Assembly: GCA_022340845.1 (NCBI GenBank)
Contig: JAJDNG010000066.1
Span: forward strand, 1 to 45,057
DNA: 45,057 nucleotides
Direction: 5' to 3'
Source: Gammaproteobacteria bacterium
GTDB lineage: Bacteria > Pseudomonadota > Gammaproteobacteria > SZUA-152
Numbering within the stretch: position 1 is the first letter of the stretch; every line of letters begins with the position of its first letter. The position numbers were made by a program, and so were the translations under genes. Shown here in pieces: positions 16,595 to 25,640 of this stretch. The notes beneath the pieces were generated by a model, which was given only the letters and a program-made list of their open reading frames with translations, was not told where the DNA came from and did no database searches.

Positions 16595-16990
16595 TTAGAA
16601 TTGATAATTTTTGACCCTAACACATTTCAGCCCAATCAGGCTGCGATTTCAAGTTATACGATAAGGTTTCGCTACGGTTTTTCTGTCTAAGGCCGAAAAA
16701 AGCGGGCTGTCGGTCAAAAAATAGCCGGATCATTGATGGCCGATTCATTGGCAGCGCGCGGGTTGTACATTTGATTCCAGTTTGGGCCCAGTGTATGCGG
16801 ATTCGCAAAAGTGAGCGGTTTCGCAATAAGTTGTCTTATTTGTTGTTTTATTTATCCGGTCTGCATCACGAAAAATATGGCAGGTCATTGTGTTCAATAT
16901 AAGGGGTTGGTAATAAATTTCAACAAAATTTTGCGTTTTTGTTGAAATTGTTGATCCGGGAGCGGATTGTCGACCCCAACCGGCCATCAG
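16595..16990. other. Intergenic region between the DUF484-GGDEF gene and trxA
   Basis: About 400 bases with no supported gene; the open frames seen lack ribosome binding sites and domains. It contains the 13-bp inverted repeat at 16916-16949 and, closer to trxA, the trxA promoter region. A TTGAAA and a TGAAAT separated by 17 bases lie about 70 bases before the trxA start, a weak promoter candidate. Confidence 0.4.
16916..16949. repeat. Perfect 13-bp inverted repeat with 8-base loop
   Basis: AATTTCAACAAAA (16916-16928) is the exact reverse complement of TTTTGTTGAAATT (16937-16949), with TTTTGCGT between. It begins 42 bases beyond the stop codon of the DUF484-GGDEF gene on the minus strand. 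The stem is AT-rich and no T-tract follows on that strand, so it may be a protein-binding operator or an RNA hairpin at the 3' end rather than a standard terminator. Confidence 0.6.
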
Positions 16991-18148
16991 TTAATGTGGC
17001 TCATCGGTGAGGACCACGCAATTGCGGCCGGAGTTTTTCGCGTCATACAAAGCGGTATCGGCTTGTTTGATCAGGCTTGTCATTAAGGGTTCAACTTCCG
17101 TGGGGATCGTGTTCTCTCCCATGATTGCGATGCCAATGGATATGGTTACCGACAGGGGAAGTGTGTGGTTGTACTCCGTGACGGTAAATTGGTAGCAGGC
17201 AATGGCCTCGCGAATCCGTTCTGCGATTTCAAACGCGCTTCTGGCGTTGGTGCCGGGTAAAACGGCGGCAAACTCTTCTCCCCCGTATCGGGCCAGCACA
17301 TCGCTGTTGCGTAATTGTTCGCTAATCAATGCAGCGATTTGCCGCAGGATTTGATCTCCGGCCTGGTGGCCATGGAGGTCGTTGATTTGTTTGAAATGGT
17401 CGATGTCCATAATTGCGCAGGCCAGCGGTTCGTGAGTGCGTAATGCGCGGGCGACTTCTTCACCCACTCGCTGATCGAAAAAACGACGGTTATTCACGCC
17501 GGTCAGGCCATCGGTTAATCCAACGCGTTTCAGCCGTTCATGATTGGTGGTGTTTTCAATGCATATCGCTACGATTGTGGATAACCTTTCCAAAAAATCG
17601 GTGGCCGACGCGGGGGTGAAGCGTTGCTCGTTAATGCTGCCCAGATTAAAACTGCCGATCAGCTCACCATAGCGTAGCAGCGGTAATAGCGCCACGCTGC
17701 GCAAACGCGGTATGGATTCGGCAAACAAGGCGCTGTGTTGCGAGGGATTAAATACCCCCAATTGTGGTGATATCGGCCCGCCGTACGATTCACCGCCGAA
17801 CGATTCGCCGCCGTACAATTGACCGTTGTATATGTCACTCATCAGGCGGCGGTCGGTGATAAATATTAAATTGGAAAGTTCGTCAAGACGGGTCCCTTCT
17901 TCTTCGAGTATGCGCTGGATTTCATATTGGGGGTCGTACAACACCAGAGACACTGCATCTAACGCAAACGCAGAGCGGTAATTGTATAGAATATTTTGCA
18001 CCAATGCGGCCAGGGAACGTGTGCCGATCAAACGCAATTCCTGCGCTTGAAAACGTTGCATCTTCAATTCGTTTTCCCGGGCCTGACTAAGCACAGTATC
18101 GAGTTGCTGCTTTAGTTTTTGATGCTCTTCAGTGAGTATTTCGTTCAT
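16991..18148 (-). CDS. DUF484-GGDEF diguanylate cyclase
   Basis: 385 residues. The N-terminal coiled coil and GAF-like DUF484 region (about 1-200) is a probable cytoplasmic sensor. The GGDEF domain starts near LTDGLTGVNNRRFFDQ, contains MDIDHFKQINDLHGHQAGDQ and carries the active site as RYGGEEF (GGEEF at 289-293). An inhibitory I-site is present as Arg280-Asn-Ser-Asp283, five residues before the active site. The protein should make cyclic di-GMP and be subject to product inhibition. An unusual insert at 112-124 repeats Tyr/Phe-Gly-Gly-Glu-Ser and stems from a 15-bp tandem duplication (17774-17815). The upstream neighbour is a YbaK-HDOD protein on the same strand, a signalling-type neighbour, but 236 bases separate them. 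Confidence 0.9.
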   Translation of the reverse strand: MNEILTEEHQKLKQQLDTVLSQARENELKMQRFQAQELRLIGTRSLAALVQNILYNYRSAFALDAVSLVLYDPQYEIQRILEEEGTRLDELSNLIFITDRRLMSDIYNGQLYGGESFGGESYGGPISPQLGVFNPSQHSALFAESIPRLRSVALLPLLRYGELIGSFNLGSINEQRFTPASATDFLERLSTIVAICIENTTNHERLKRVGLTDGLTGVNNRRFFDQRVGEEVARALRTHEPLACAIMDIDHFKQINDLHGHQAGDQILRQIAALISEQLRNSDVLARYGGEEFAAVLPGTNARSAFEIAERIREAIACYQFTVTEYNHTLPLSVTISIGIAIMGENTIPTEVEPLMTSLIKQADTALYDAKNSGRNCVVLTDEPH

Positions 18149-18384
18149 TTGCCTGGTTAACTAACTAGGATTTTATCGCTGTGAATCGTGGGAACATAAA
18201 CTATTTACAGGCAATTTGTAGGCCAGTATTGTTCAGAAAATCGTATTCTGGCGGCCGATCAGCACGCGCGCCGGGTTTCAAGCCGGGCGAGTGTAGGACG
18301 GTGGAGGGCTATGCGCGTTGGCGTTGGTGTTGACGTTGACGGGTACTATCAGTAACAAGACATGCATCAAGACATCAGGCTGGG

Positions 18385-19779
18385 TCACGCGGCTAATTGC
18401 CGCGCCATGGTTTCCAGTTCCTCTCGCCCTTCAACGATCTTCTCCAAGATGGCTATGGCCTGCGCATCGGATAATCCCACTTTCTCCATTAACTCTGCCG
18501 GCAATTCGTCACTGATGGCGTCGCCGATATCATGGCGTTTTAGCAATTGATTGGCAATATTCACCAGCCGGACATACTCCGCATGCGGTCCCGAATAATT
18601 CCCGTTGTGGTGTTCGGAAATGGTAACGTGCACCTCTTCGGGCATGTTCCACGCTTCCATTAACCAACTGCCTAGCTCGGCGTGGTTGGTTCCCAGTAAT
18701 CGTTCTTCATGTTCGATCACCGGGGTGTTGGGGTCCTCGGTGATGGCGTTATTGAGTTTGATAAATTCATTGGGAAACAGATATCCCAGTACCAGGAAAC
18801 CGAAATTATGCAGCAAGCCGCACAAATATGCCGTACCAGGTCGCGGTCTTTGCTTGCTCGCGATAGCGTTGCACAATCCTTGCGATAACGTGGCGTTGTA
18901 GGTCGCATGCCTCCAATGGGCTTGTAAGCCGAACGGCCCTTGCGGGGCGGACTTGAACGGCCGGGTGGCGGCGATCCCTAACGCGATATTCATGACCAGG
19001 TCGTAACCCAATACGCGGGATATGGCCTGGCGTACCGATGCGATGGCTCCCTCGTAACCATAAAATGATGACTGGGCATAACGGATAATTTGAGCCGACA
19101 GGCTGGGATCTTTTTCGATCAGCTTGGCCAGGTCTTCAGCGTGCGCGTATGGATTGGAGTTAAGTTGTATGATTTTTTGCGCCATGCTTGGCATGGGTGG
19201 CATATTGGTGATTTTCTGAATGCGTTGTTTGACATTTGCCTTGGATGCGATCGGTGGTTTTTGCGCAGTCGCTGCATCGGTTGCTTCACCAGTATCGTGA
19301 TTCGCTTCACTGGTGATGTGGGAGAAAGTATTCCCATACCAGGCGTTACTGTGTAGTAATTGAAAATCATGGCCGGAGATGCGGATCAGTTCGTTGGTGT
19401 TGCCGGAGACAAAATACACCAGATCTTTATCCAGTAAACTATCATCGATGATGGTTTCAAAACCGTAAGCCTCACCCAGCGGAGGCAGCATGTCAGGGGT
19501 GCAGTCGGCGAAAATACCGTGATAGTCCTGGGGTTCGGCCGGGCGCAAATTACGGTGTAATTGACGATTTAAGGCTTCCAGGTCCAGATGATGCGGGCCG
19601 GGAACGACCGCCATTACCATGCCGCGCAAGTCTTTCAAAATGAGGGCTTTGGCGATATTGCCGGCGGGTACGTCATCGCTACCTTGTTGTATGACCGTGT
19701 GCACGTCGTCGCAAGGAATGGTCGCATAGCGCACATCTTGTCTGTCCAGATAGCGTCTGATTGTAATCGAAGTAGACAT
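18385..19779 (-). CDS. YbaK/ProX-type editing domain fused to an HDOD domain
   Basis: 464 residues from the ATG at 19779, chosen because GAGG stands seven bases before it; the longer frame lacks such a site. Residues about 10-150 resemble YbaK/ProX aminoacyl-tRNA deacylases (VRYATIPC, AKALILKD, PPLGEAYGFETIIDD). A low-complexity linker (SEANHDTGEATDAATAQ) follows, then an HDOD domain (about 180-400) with MPPMPSMAQKIIQL, RAISRVLGY and CGLLHNFGFLVLG, where the HD-type catalytic residues are missing, as is normal for HDOD. HDOD proteins act in signalling and stress control. The editing half may be a sensor of charged tRNA or an ancestral remnant (inference). The linker contains a 21-bp imperfect duplication. 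Confidence 0.85.
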   Translation of the reverse strand: MSTSITIRRYLDRQDVRYATIPCDDVHTVIQQGSDDVPAGNIAKALILKDLRGMVMAVVPGPHHLDLEALNRQLHRNLRPAEPQDYHGIFADCTPDMLPPLGEAYGFETIIDDSLLDKDLVYFVSGNTNELIRISGHDFQLLHSNAWYGNTFSHITSEANHDTGEATDAATAQKPPIASKANVKQRIQKITNMPPMPSMAQKIIQLNSNPYAHAEDLAKLIEKDPSLSAQIIRYAQSSFYGYEGAIASVRQAISRVLGYDLVMNIALGIAATRPFKSAPQGPFGLQAHWRHATYNATLSQGLCNAIASKQRPRPGTAYLCGLLHNFGFLVLGYLFPNEFIKLNNAITEDPNTPVIEHEERLLGTNHAELGSWLMEAWNMPEEVHVTISEHHNGNYSGPHAEYVRLVNIANQLLKRHDIGDAISDELPAELMEKVGLSDAQAIAILEKIVEGREELETMARQLAA

Positions 19780-20090
19780 TGGTACCCTCGCAGCTTGCCC
19801 TGTATAAGCCGACATCATAGTGTCAAATGAGAATTTCGAATGTTGATGTTCGGACTTTCGTGTCCAGCTCACGTGTTACTGAAAGCGCCAATCAACCGGA
19901 AATGTTTAGTATTATTGGGTTTATCGGACAAAAGATTCAGCTATTTAGCCCTAAAAACTTCCTGAGCGAACAACCTGTGCAAACAAACAGTACAATCAAG
20001 TATAGACAATAGTAAATAATTTAACCAATACGATGGGCGAGCGTTAGCCACTCATTTTTTGCGTGATTGACGGCCGGGCGTGTTTCGCAA
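19780..20090. other. Intergenic region, nothing recognised
   Basis: About 310 bases between the LVIVD-repeat gene and the YbaK-HDOD gene, both on minus. It is AT-rich in the middle. I see no gene, terminator-like hairpin with T-tract or repeat. It should contain the promoter of the YbaK-HDOD gene. Confidence 0.4.
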
Positions 20091-23000
20091 TTACTTGGCG
20101 GGCGTTGACGACGAGTTAAGCTTCTGTTGTTCCATAATTTTTTTGAAATCTTCCATGGTGAATTTGGGCTTCTTGCTTCTCGCCGGTTTGACCGACAAGG
20201 ATTTTTGCAGGACGTATTTGCTGCCGTCCGGTCTCATCAGGCTCAGTTGATAGCTGCCCATGGGCAAATTTGCCGGAACCTGCAGTTGAAAATCGTCGTC
20301 CCTGGTCCTGCGCAGGGAGACATCCGCAATCCGGGTTACCGAATTGACGGTTTTGTCCCCGCCGACGAAGATGGCGTGCTCGTTTACGGCCAAAGAATCC
20401 AGGGTGGCAGTCGGCGGATAGACCACGCTTAGCCTGGGGGAGCTGCGGTCGCTAATATCGATGTCTAATACGCCGACAGGCCCGCTCGCCACATACAAAT
20501 GCTGGCCGTACACCTGGATATCGTCAACGACCCCACTGTATTCAAAAAACCCCGTCGGGCGAATTTGATTATCGTGCTGCTGCAACAAGTATATCCCACG
20601 GCCGGTTTCGCTAAGGACGATAGTGTCCTGTGTGACGCGTACCAGGTGTGCCGGTTGCTCGGTAGGGAAATGGGCCAGTGGGACGAGCTGAAAATGTTCG
20701 TTGATGCGGTAAACGGTCAAGCCTTTTTCCGCAGAACTGAGAAATAACTGTCGCTGGTGGAGCTGAAAATCGAAACAGTCATTGCTGTTGTCTCTACAGG
20801 TCATGGGGAGTTGGGTAGCGATGCGCGGATTGCCGGGCTGGCTTACATCCACGAGCAACAGGCCGACACGCTCATCTCTGGCAACCAGCAGGGAATCATC
20901 ACCGCTCACGCGTTGTATTCTACCGGGGGTTTGTAATCGGCCCAGCCAATGCACATAGAATGGATCGGCGATGTCGGCAATGACAATACCTTCGTCGTCC
21001 GCGGCCAGGTAGGCTTTGTCACCCGCCAGGGCGATATCGCGCACCGCGCCGCTGATATCCAAGCCGGTCGCCCAGATAGGATTGAGCGGGTTCTGAATGT
21101 CATACACTTGCATGCCGCCGGCACCGTTGGCGGTATACAAAAAATTATCCTGTATCGCCAACCGTCGTATCAATCCCTTGCCATGATACCGGCCTGCGGC
21201 TTGCGGCTGTAATGGATTACTAATGTCGATGACTTTGATACCGCCCCACCAGTCCCACACATAAGCGTGATTTCTGTAAATGTCCACACCCCAAGCCGAA
21301 CCGTCAGTATCGTAATAAGACACAATTCGCGGGGCGGAGAGTTTGCGTATGTCCACCACCTGCAAGCCCGATTCCCAGCCGGCGATATACGCATAAGGGC
21401 CATCCAAGGCAACACTGCGGGCATTACCTGGAATGGGCGTGTGGCCGGTCAACTGCGGTTGGCGGGGATTGGTGATATCCAGGATGTAAAATCCCTTATC
21501 GAAAAAAGCGACGTAGGCATGATTGCCGGCTATGACAACATCCTCAGCATACCCCTGGGGATCGAACTGGCCGATCAGCTCAATGGCGCCGGGATCGTGC
21601 ACGTCAAATACCAGCAGCCCGGAAGTATCATCCGCCACGTAGGCGAAGCCGTCGGCCACATCAATGGCCCAGGATTTCCCGGGTGTGTCATAACTGCCGA
21701 TGATTTTAGGCTGTTGAATGTCGCTGACATCAATGATGTGAAAACCGCCGCGATGATCGGCGAGATAAATCAGATCGCCCACCAGCTTCATGGTATAGGC
21801 CAGGCCGGATGTTAATATCTCGGAGATTTTGCGCGGCTGTTGCGGGTCACTGATATCGATGATTTGCAGGCCATGGTCGTCGTCGCCCACAAAAGCAATA
21901 TTGTCGCGGACCACCACGCCTTTGGAGGATCCGGGCGTGTGGAAGTTGCCCAGGTGACGCGGGGCGTGGGGAATGCTGATATCGTAAAGATGCAGGCCCG
22001 AAAACCAATCGGCTACGTAGGCGATATTGTCACGAATGAAAGCCCGACGGCTGCCGCCCTGGTTGATGCCTTCATTGGAGATTTGGATGGCTGCACTGGC
22101 CGCAAAGTCAATTCGCTCTACACCCTCGTTAGTGGCTGCAATCACATACGGCCAATCCACCAGCAAGTCGTTTATGTGTCCTTGGGGTTTATAGATACTG
22201 TCCGTAATAGGCAGCTGTGGGTTACTTACATCCAGACTGAGCAACCGCTCGGCGGCGTTATTCACTATGGCGATAATGCCTTGGTAAACGGCGACATCGT
22301 AGACAGGGCCCATTTTATGATGGCTTCCCATCCAATGAATATGTTGGGGATCGCTGACATCAAACACACTCATGCCCGATGCACCACCGGCTACAAATGC
22401 CAGATGGCCCTCCACGGTGATGTCCTGGCCTTGCCCGAATGGGAGGCGAAAACCGGGATTGATGCGGGGGCTGGAGGGATCGCTGGCGTCGATCACTTGC
22501 ACTGCGAATTCATCACCGCTGAGATAAACCTGAGTTCCGGCGACGAAAATCGCGTTAAACCGGCCTTGCAAAGGGACTTCGGCTTGCGGCTGAGTATGGC
22601 GTAGGTTATCAGAACCTGCCAGGGGAAAAATCAGCACTTTTCGCTGTCCGGCCAGTACGTAGGCTTTATCAGAGGCCACCGCCATGGCAGTGACCGGAGC
22701 GTTCAGCGAAAGCGTGCCCTGTAACGCCAACACGCTGTCCGCACCGATGTCATACATCAACACCTTACCGTTGTCGGTACCCGCATATAATTTGTCATTC
22801 TCAACACACAAGGCGGTAATCGGGTGTTTTAGCAACGTCAATCCAAGAGTCTGTGCGTATGGCTTGGAGAAGTCGATGCTGTAAATGGTGTCACCGGCGG
22901 CGGCAAATACGATGTCCTGGTGTTTGGCCAGCACATTGGCGGGCTGGGGAAGTTTGAGAACATGAGTGGCATAAGGCCCCGCCGGCTGCAATGCGGGCAT

Positions 23001-23198
23001 GGCATCGTCTGGCAGGTTCTGCAACGACAGGGAGACAGTAGCCTGCTGGCCAAAATCAACCTGTTCCGGAGCCATAGTGCTGATGCGAACCGTTGACAGT
23101 GTGTCCTCAAAGGTTGCGGCATTCAGCCCCATCCGGGGAGCGCTGAGCAATGTAATACTAAGTAGTATGCAGGTAACGGGTAAAATTTGAATTTTCAT
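20091..23198 (-). CDS. Very large exported LVIVD-repeat beta-propeller-like protein
   Basis: About 1035 residues from the ATG at 23198, which gives a signal peptide (MKIQILPVTCILLSITLL, cleavage near GLNA). An ATG 17 codons earlier is possible; neither has a clear ribosome binding site. The body is a long series of about 40-45-residue repeats with the LVIVD pattern: GLHLYDISIPHAPRHLGNF, GLQIIDISDPQQPRKISE, GFHIIDVSDIQQPKIIGS, GLQVVDIRKLSAPRIVSYY, GIKVIDISNPLQPQAAGRY, GMQVYDIQNPLNPIWATG. The repeats should form two or more beta-propellers. An Ig-like C-terminal part (QLQVPANLPMGSYQLSLM) and a Lys-rich tail follow. Such proteins are surface-exposed or periplasmic with unknown ligands. No sorting motif is visible. 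A DUF2846-like lipoprotein precedes it on the same strand. Confidence 0.87.
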   Translation of the reverse strand: MKIQILPVTCILLSITLLSAPRMGLNAATFEDTLSTVRISTMAPEQVDFGQQATVSLSLQNLPDDAMPALQPAGPYATHVLKLPQPANVLAKHQDIVFAAAGDTIYSIDFSKPYAQTLGLTLLKHPITALCVENDKLYAGTDNGKVLMYDIGADSVLALQGTLSLNAPVTAMAVASDKAYVLAGQRKVLIFPLAGSDNLRHTQPQAEVPLQGRFNAIFVAGTQVYLSGDEFAVQVIDASDPSSPRINPGFRLPFGQGQDITVEGHLAFVAGGASGMSVFDVSDPQHIHWMGSHHKMGPVYDVAVYQGIIAIVNNAAERLLSLDVSNPQLPITDSIYKPQGHINDLLVDWPYVIAATNEGVERIDFAASAAIQISNEGINQGGSRRAFIRDNIAYVADWFSGLHLYDISIPHAPRHLGNFHTPGSSKGVVVRDNIAFVGDDDHGLQIIDISDPQQPRKISEILTSGLAYTMKLVGDLIYLADHRGGFHIIDVSDIQQPKIIGSYDTPGKSWAIDVADGFAYVADDTSGLLVFDVHDPGAIELIGQFDPQGYAEDVVIAGNHAYVAFFDKGFYILDITNPRQPQLTGHTPIPGNARSVALDGPYAYIAGWESGLQVVDIRKLSAPRIVSYYDTDGSAWGVDIYRNHAYVWDWWGGIKVIDISNPLQPQAAGRYHGKGLIRRLAIQDNFLYTANGAGGMQVYDIQNPLNPIWATGLDISGAVRDIALAGDKAYLAADDEGIVIADIADPFYVHWLGRLQTPGRIQRVSGDDSLLVARDERVGLLLVDVSQPGNPRIATQLPMTCRDNSNDCFDFQLHQRQLFLSSAEKGLTVYRINEHFQLVPLAHFPTEQPAHLVRVTQDTIVLSETGRGIYLLQQHDNQIRPTGFFEYSGVVDDIQVYGQHLYVASGPVGVLDIDISDRSSPRLSVVYPPTATLDSLAVNEHAIFVGGDKTVNSVTRIADVSLRRTRDDDFQLQVPANLPMGSYQLSLMRPDGSKYVLQKSLSVKPARSKKPKFTMEDFKKIMEQQKLNSSSTPAK

Positions 23199-23372
23199 AG
23201 TGCTACGGATTAAATGACGATGAAGCATGTTACGGAGAATTAAAGGCATGGTGTGCAGGTAATTTGAATGATTGCTAACACTGTACAGCGAAGTTTGTTT
23301 ACGAAGTTATTATGGCGGTTGTTGATCGATTGTAAAACCGAACCTTTTCCCCCAAGTCTCAACATTACCCGC

Positions 23373-23996
23373 TTACTGTTTTTCCGGCTTGTCCAATATG
23401 TACGGTGAATGGGGGTAGACCTCCTCAGGATACAGCGGTTCCAATGGGCTGGCCTTGGGAATAGGAGGTACTTGCTCAATCTTCGCAATGGGTTGTTGAC
23501 TGGCCGCTCCCCATTTGCGCAGATTTTCGCTCAATGTTTTGGCGGTTTGCAGGTTTACCGGCTCCGGATCATAAGTGATGCCGCGGAATTCATCATTGAC
23601 CCTTTTTAAATGTATGAAATAGGTTCTTCCGGCTAGAAAATCATATTTCCGGCTGCGGGATACCTCGATAGGCTGCCGTTTGTTGGTGAACCAGGTTTTT
23701 GAATGGGTGGTAATTTCGCCTTTGCCGGGTTGAATCTTAACCATAGTGTAAGAGCCCTCGGAAATTTTCAGCAAGGCATCGCCTTTATAGTCCACGGTGA
23801 GTGGGCTGTCGGCAATGCCTTTGTATTTGACCGGTGCGGGGCGGATAAAATACACATTGGCCGGTTCGACATCAGATGCGGCTTGCAGCGCAGGATTGTC
23901 GCGGTATACCTTGGTCCCGCAGCCGCTGAGTAAAATCGTTGCGCTCAACAGGGAGGCCGCAATATAATAAAAACCGGTTGTTGCATATGGTTTCAT
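23373..23996 (-). CDS. DUF2846-like lipoprotein
   Basis: 207 residues. The leader ends in Leu-Leu-Ser-Gly-Cys26, a textbook lipobox. Residues 45-150 resemble DUF2846: ANVYFIRPAPVKYKG, a compact beta-rich core with GSYTMVKIQPGKGEI, and RKYDFLAGRTYFIHL. A Pro-rich tail (IEQVPPIPKASPLEPLYP) extends beyond the family core. The function is unknown; members are outer-membrane or periplasmic lipoproteins. It lies 175 bases upstream of the LVIVD-repeat protein on the same strand, so co-transcription is possible but not shown. Confidence 0.75.
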   Translation of the reverse strand: MKPYATTGFYYIAASLLSATILLSGCGTKVYRDNPALQAASDVEPANVYFIRPAPVKYKGIADSPLTVDYKGDALLKISEGSYTMVKIQPGKGEITTHSKTWFTNKRQPIEVSRSRKYDFLAGRTYFIHLKRVNDEFRGITYDPEPVNLQTAKTLSENLRKWGAASQQPIAKIEQVPPIPKASPLEPLYPEEVYPHSPYILDKPEKQ

Positions 23997-24064
23997 ATGA
24001 GAGAATTTTTATCGTTGTTTTTTATTAAAAGTTGTTTTTTATTAAAAAAGTCAGTTTACACCAA

Positions 24065-25105
24065 TCATGGACTGGGGTTAGGGATTTCGGTGTGAATTTG
24101 CTCGATACCCAGCAACACGTCCTGGCTGAGGCTGATATTGATGCTATCCAAATTACTGCGCAGTTGTGCCAGATCGGTGGCCCCAATGATGGTGCTGGTG
24201 ACAAACGGGCGGGAATTGACATACGCCAATGCCATTTGTGCGGGCTCCAGACCATGTTCGCGAGCCAGATTCACATAGGCTTCGGTGGCTTTCAACGCGC
24301 GCGGATTACTGTATCGGTCAAAGCGTTCGAACAAGCTCAAGCGGGCACCGTCGGGACGGGCGCCGTTTAAGTATTTGCCACTCAACATGCCGAAGGCCAT
24401 CGGTGAATACGCCAGTAGACCGCAGCCTTCGCGGTGAGAAATTTCCGATAAACCCACTTCGTAGCTGCGATTCAGAAGATTGTAGGGATTCTGTATGCTG
24501 ACAATACGGGGCAAGTCCTCAGTTTGCGCCAGCTGTAAAAATTGCATCACGCCCCATGGGGTTTCGTTGGAAATACCGATAGTCCGGACTTTTCCGGTTT
24601 TAACAATGTCCGCCAGTGCCTGCAGTGTTTCTTCTATGGCTACCGGCTGATCGTCGGGGTCGAATTCAAAGCCCAGATGGCCGAAAAAATTGGTTTTCCG
24701 GTCGGGCCAATGCAACTGATATAAATCGATATAGTCGGTCTGCAGGCGTTGTAAGCTGTAGTTGAGCGCGGTTTCGATATTCTTGCGATCGAAACAATTG
24801 TTGCCGTCTCTAATATACGCCACCCAGTCACCACGACCGGCGATTTTACTGGCGAGAATGACTTGCTCGCGATTTTGTCGCTGTTTGAGCCAGCTGCCGA
24901 TATAGCGTTCGGTCAACGCATAGGTTTCCGCTTTGGGGGGCACGGGATACAATTCGGCGGTGTCGATGAAATTCACACCCGCTTCCATAGCCAAATCCAA
25001 TTGTTCATGGGCTTCGGCCTCGGTGTTTTGTTCGCCCCACGTCATAGTGCCCAGGCAAATCTGGCTGACTTGGATGTCGGTATGGCCTAACTTTCTGTAT
25101 TGCAT
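24065..25105 (-). CDS. tas: NADP(H)-dependent aldo-keto reductase Tas
   Basis: 346 residues, the same size as Escherichia coli Tas and alike over its length: QICLGTMTWGEQNTEAEAHE, AELYPVPPKAETYALTERYI, RLQTDYIDLYQLHWPDR, SNETPWGVMQFLQLA and SIQNPYNLLNRSYEVGLSE. The catalytic tetrad of aldo-keto reductases is present as Asp48, Tyr53, Lys87 and His132. Substrate in vivo is unknown. It lies 133 bases downstream of the thioesterase gene on the same strand and could be the last gene of the fatty-acid operon, although the gap leaves room for its own promoter. Confidence 0.92.
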   Translation of the reverse strand: MQYRKLGHTDIQVSQICLGTMTWGEQNTEAEAHEQLDLAMEAGVNFIDTAELYPVPPKAETYALTERYIGSWLKQRQNREQVILASKIAGRGDWVAYIRDGNNCFDRKNIETALNYSLQRLQTDYIDLYQLHWPDRKTNFFGHLGFEFDPDDQPVAIEETLQALADIVKTGKVRTIGISNETPWGVMQFLQLAQTEDLPRIVSIQNPYNLLNRSYEVGLSEISHREGCGLLAYSPMAFGMLSGKYLNGARPDGARLSLFERFDRYSNPRALKATEAYVNLAREHGLEPAQMALAYVNSRPFVTSTIIGATDLAQLRSNLDSINISLSQDVLLGIEQIHTEIPNPSP

Positions 25106-25238
25106 GGAATTACCCGCGGTTTAATGATTTTTCGACTATTCTTTGGGAGCTCTGATGCTGCATGGCAGACCGGCGCTCCATTATAGACTCGCGGCCCATT
25201 ATAGGGAGTTCCGTACAAGTGTGACAACCGCAAGCGAT

Positions 25239-25640
25239 TTATTGAGTGGGTTGAATGACCGGCCGGGGTTTGCCCGCGGCGTCCACCGCAACATAGGTGA
25301 CCGTGGCCTCGGTGACTTTGATGCGCTCCGGATTGGCGGGATTGCGCTCGGCATACACCTCCACCAATACCGTGATGGAGGTAGTGCCGATGCGGGTGAT
25401 GCTCACGTAGCAACTGACCAGATCGCCCACGTAAATAGGTTTGTGGAATTGGAATTCCTTCACCGCCACGGTGACGACGCGGCCTTTGGCTTTGCGGCTG
25501 GCCTCGATACTGCCCGCCAGGTCCACTTGGGCCATAATCCAACCGCCGAATATGTCCCCGGCGAAGTTGGTATCCTGCGGACGGGCCAGCAAGCGTATGG
25601 TCGGTTCGGCCTCAGGCGGTTTGTTGTTTTCGGTGCTCAT
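25239..25640 (-). CDS. Hotdog-fold acyl-CoA thioesterase (YciA-like)
   Basis: 133 residues starting at MSTENNK. A YciA/acyl-CoA hydrolase hotdog domain is recognised from PQDTNFAGDIFGGWIMAQVD, with the catalytic Asp in the GDIFGGW loop, followed by VTVAVKEFQFHKPIYVGDLV. The enzyme hydrolyses acyl-CoA to free acid and CoA. Its start lies inside the end of the acyl-CoA ligase gene (29-base overlap), so translation is probably coupled. In the operon it may relieve trapped CoA or tune the acyl-CoA pool against the ligase. Start codons five or six codons upstream are possible but less natural. Confidence 0.88.
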   Translation of the reverse strand: MSTENNKPPEAEPTIRLLARPQDTNFAGDIFGGWIMAQVDLAGSIEASRKAKGRVVTVAVKEFQFHKPIYVGDLVSCYVSITRIGTTSITVLVEVYAERNPANPERIKVTEATVTYVAVDAAGKPRPVIQPTQ

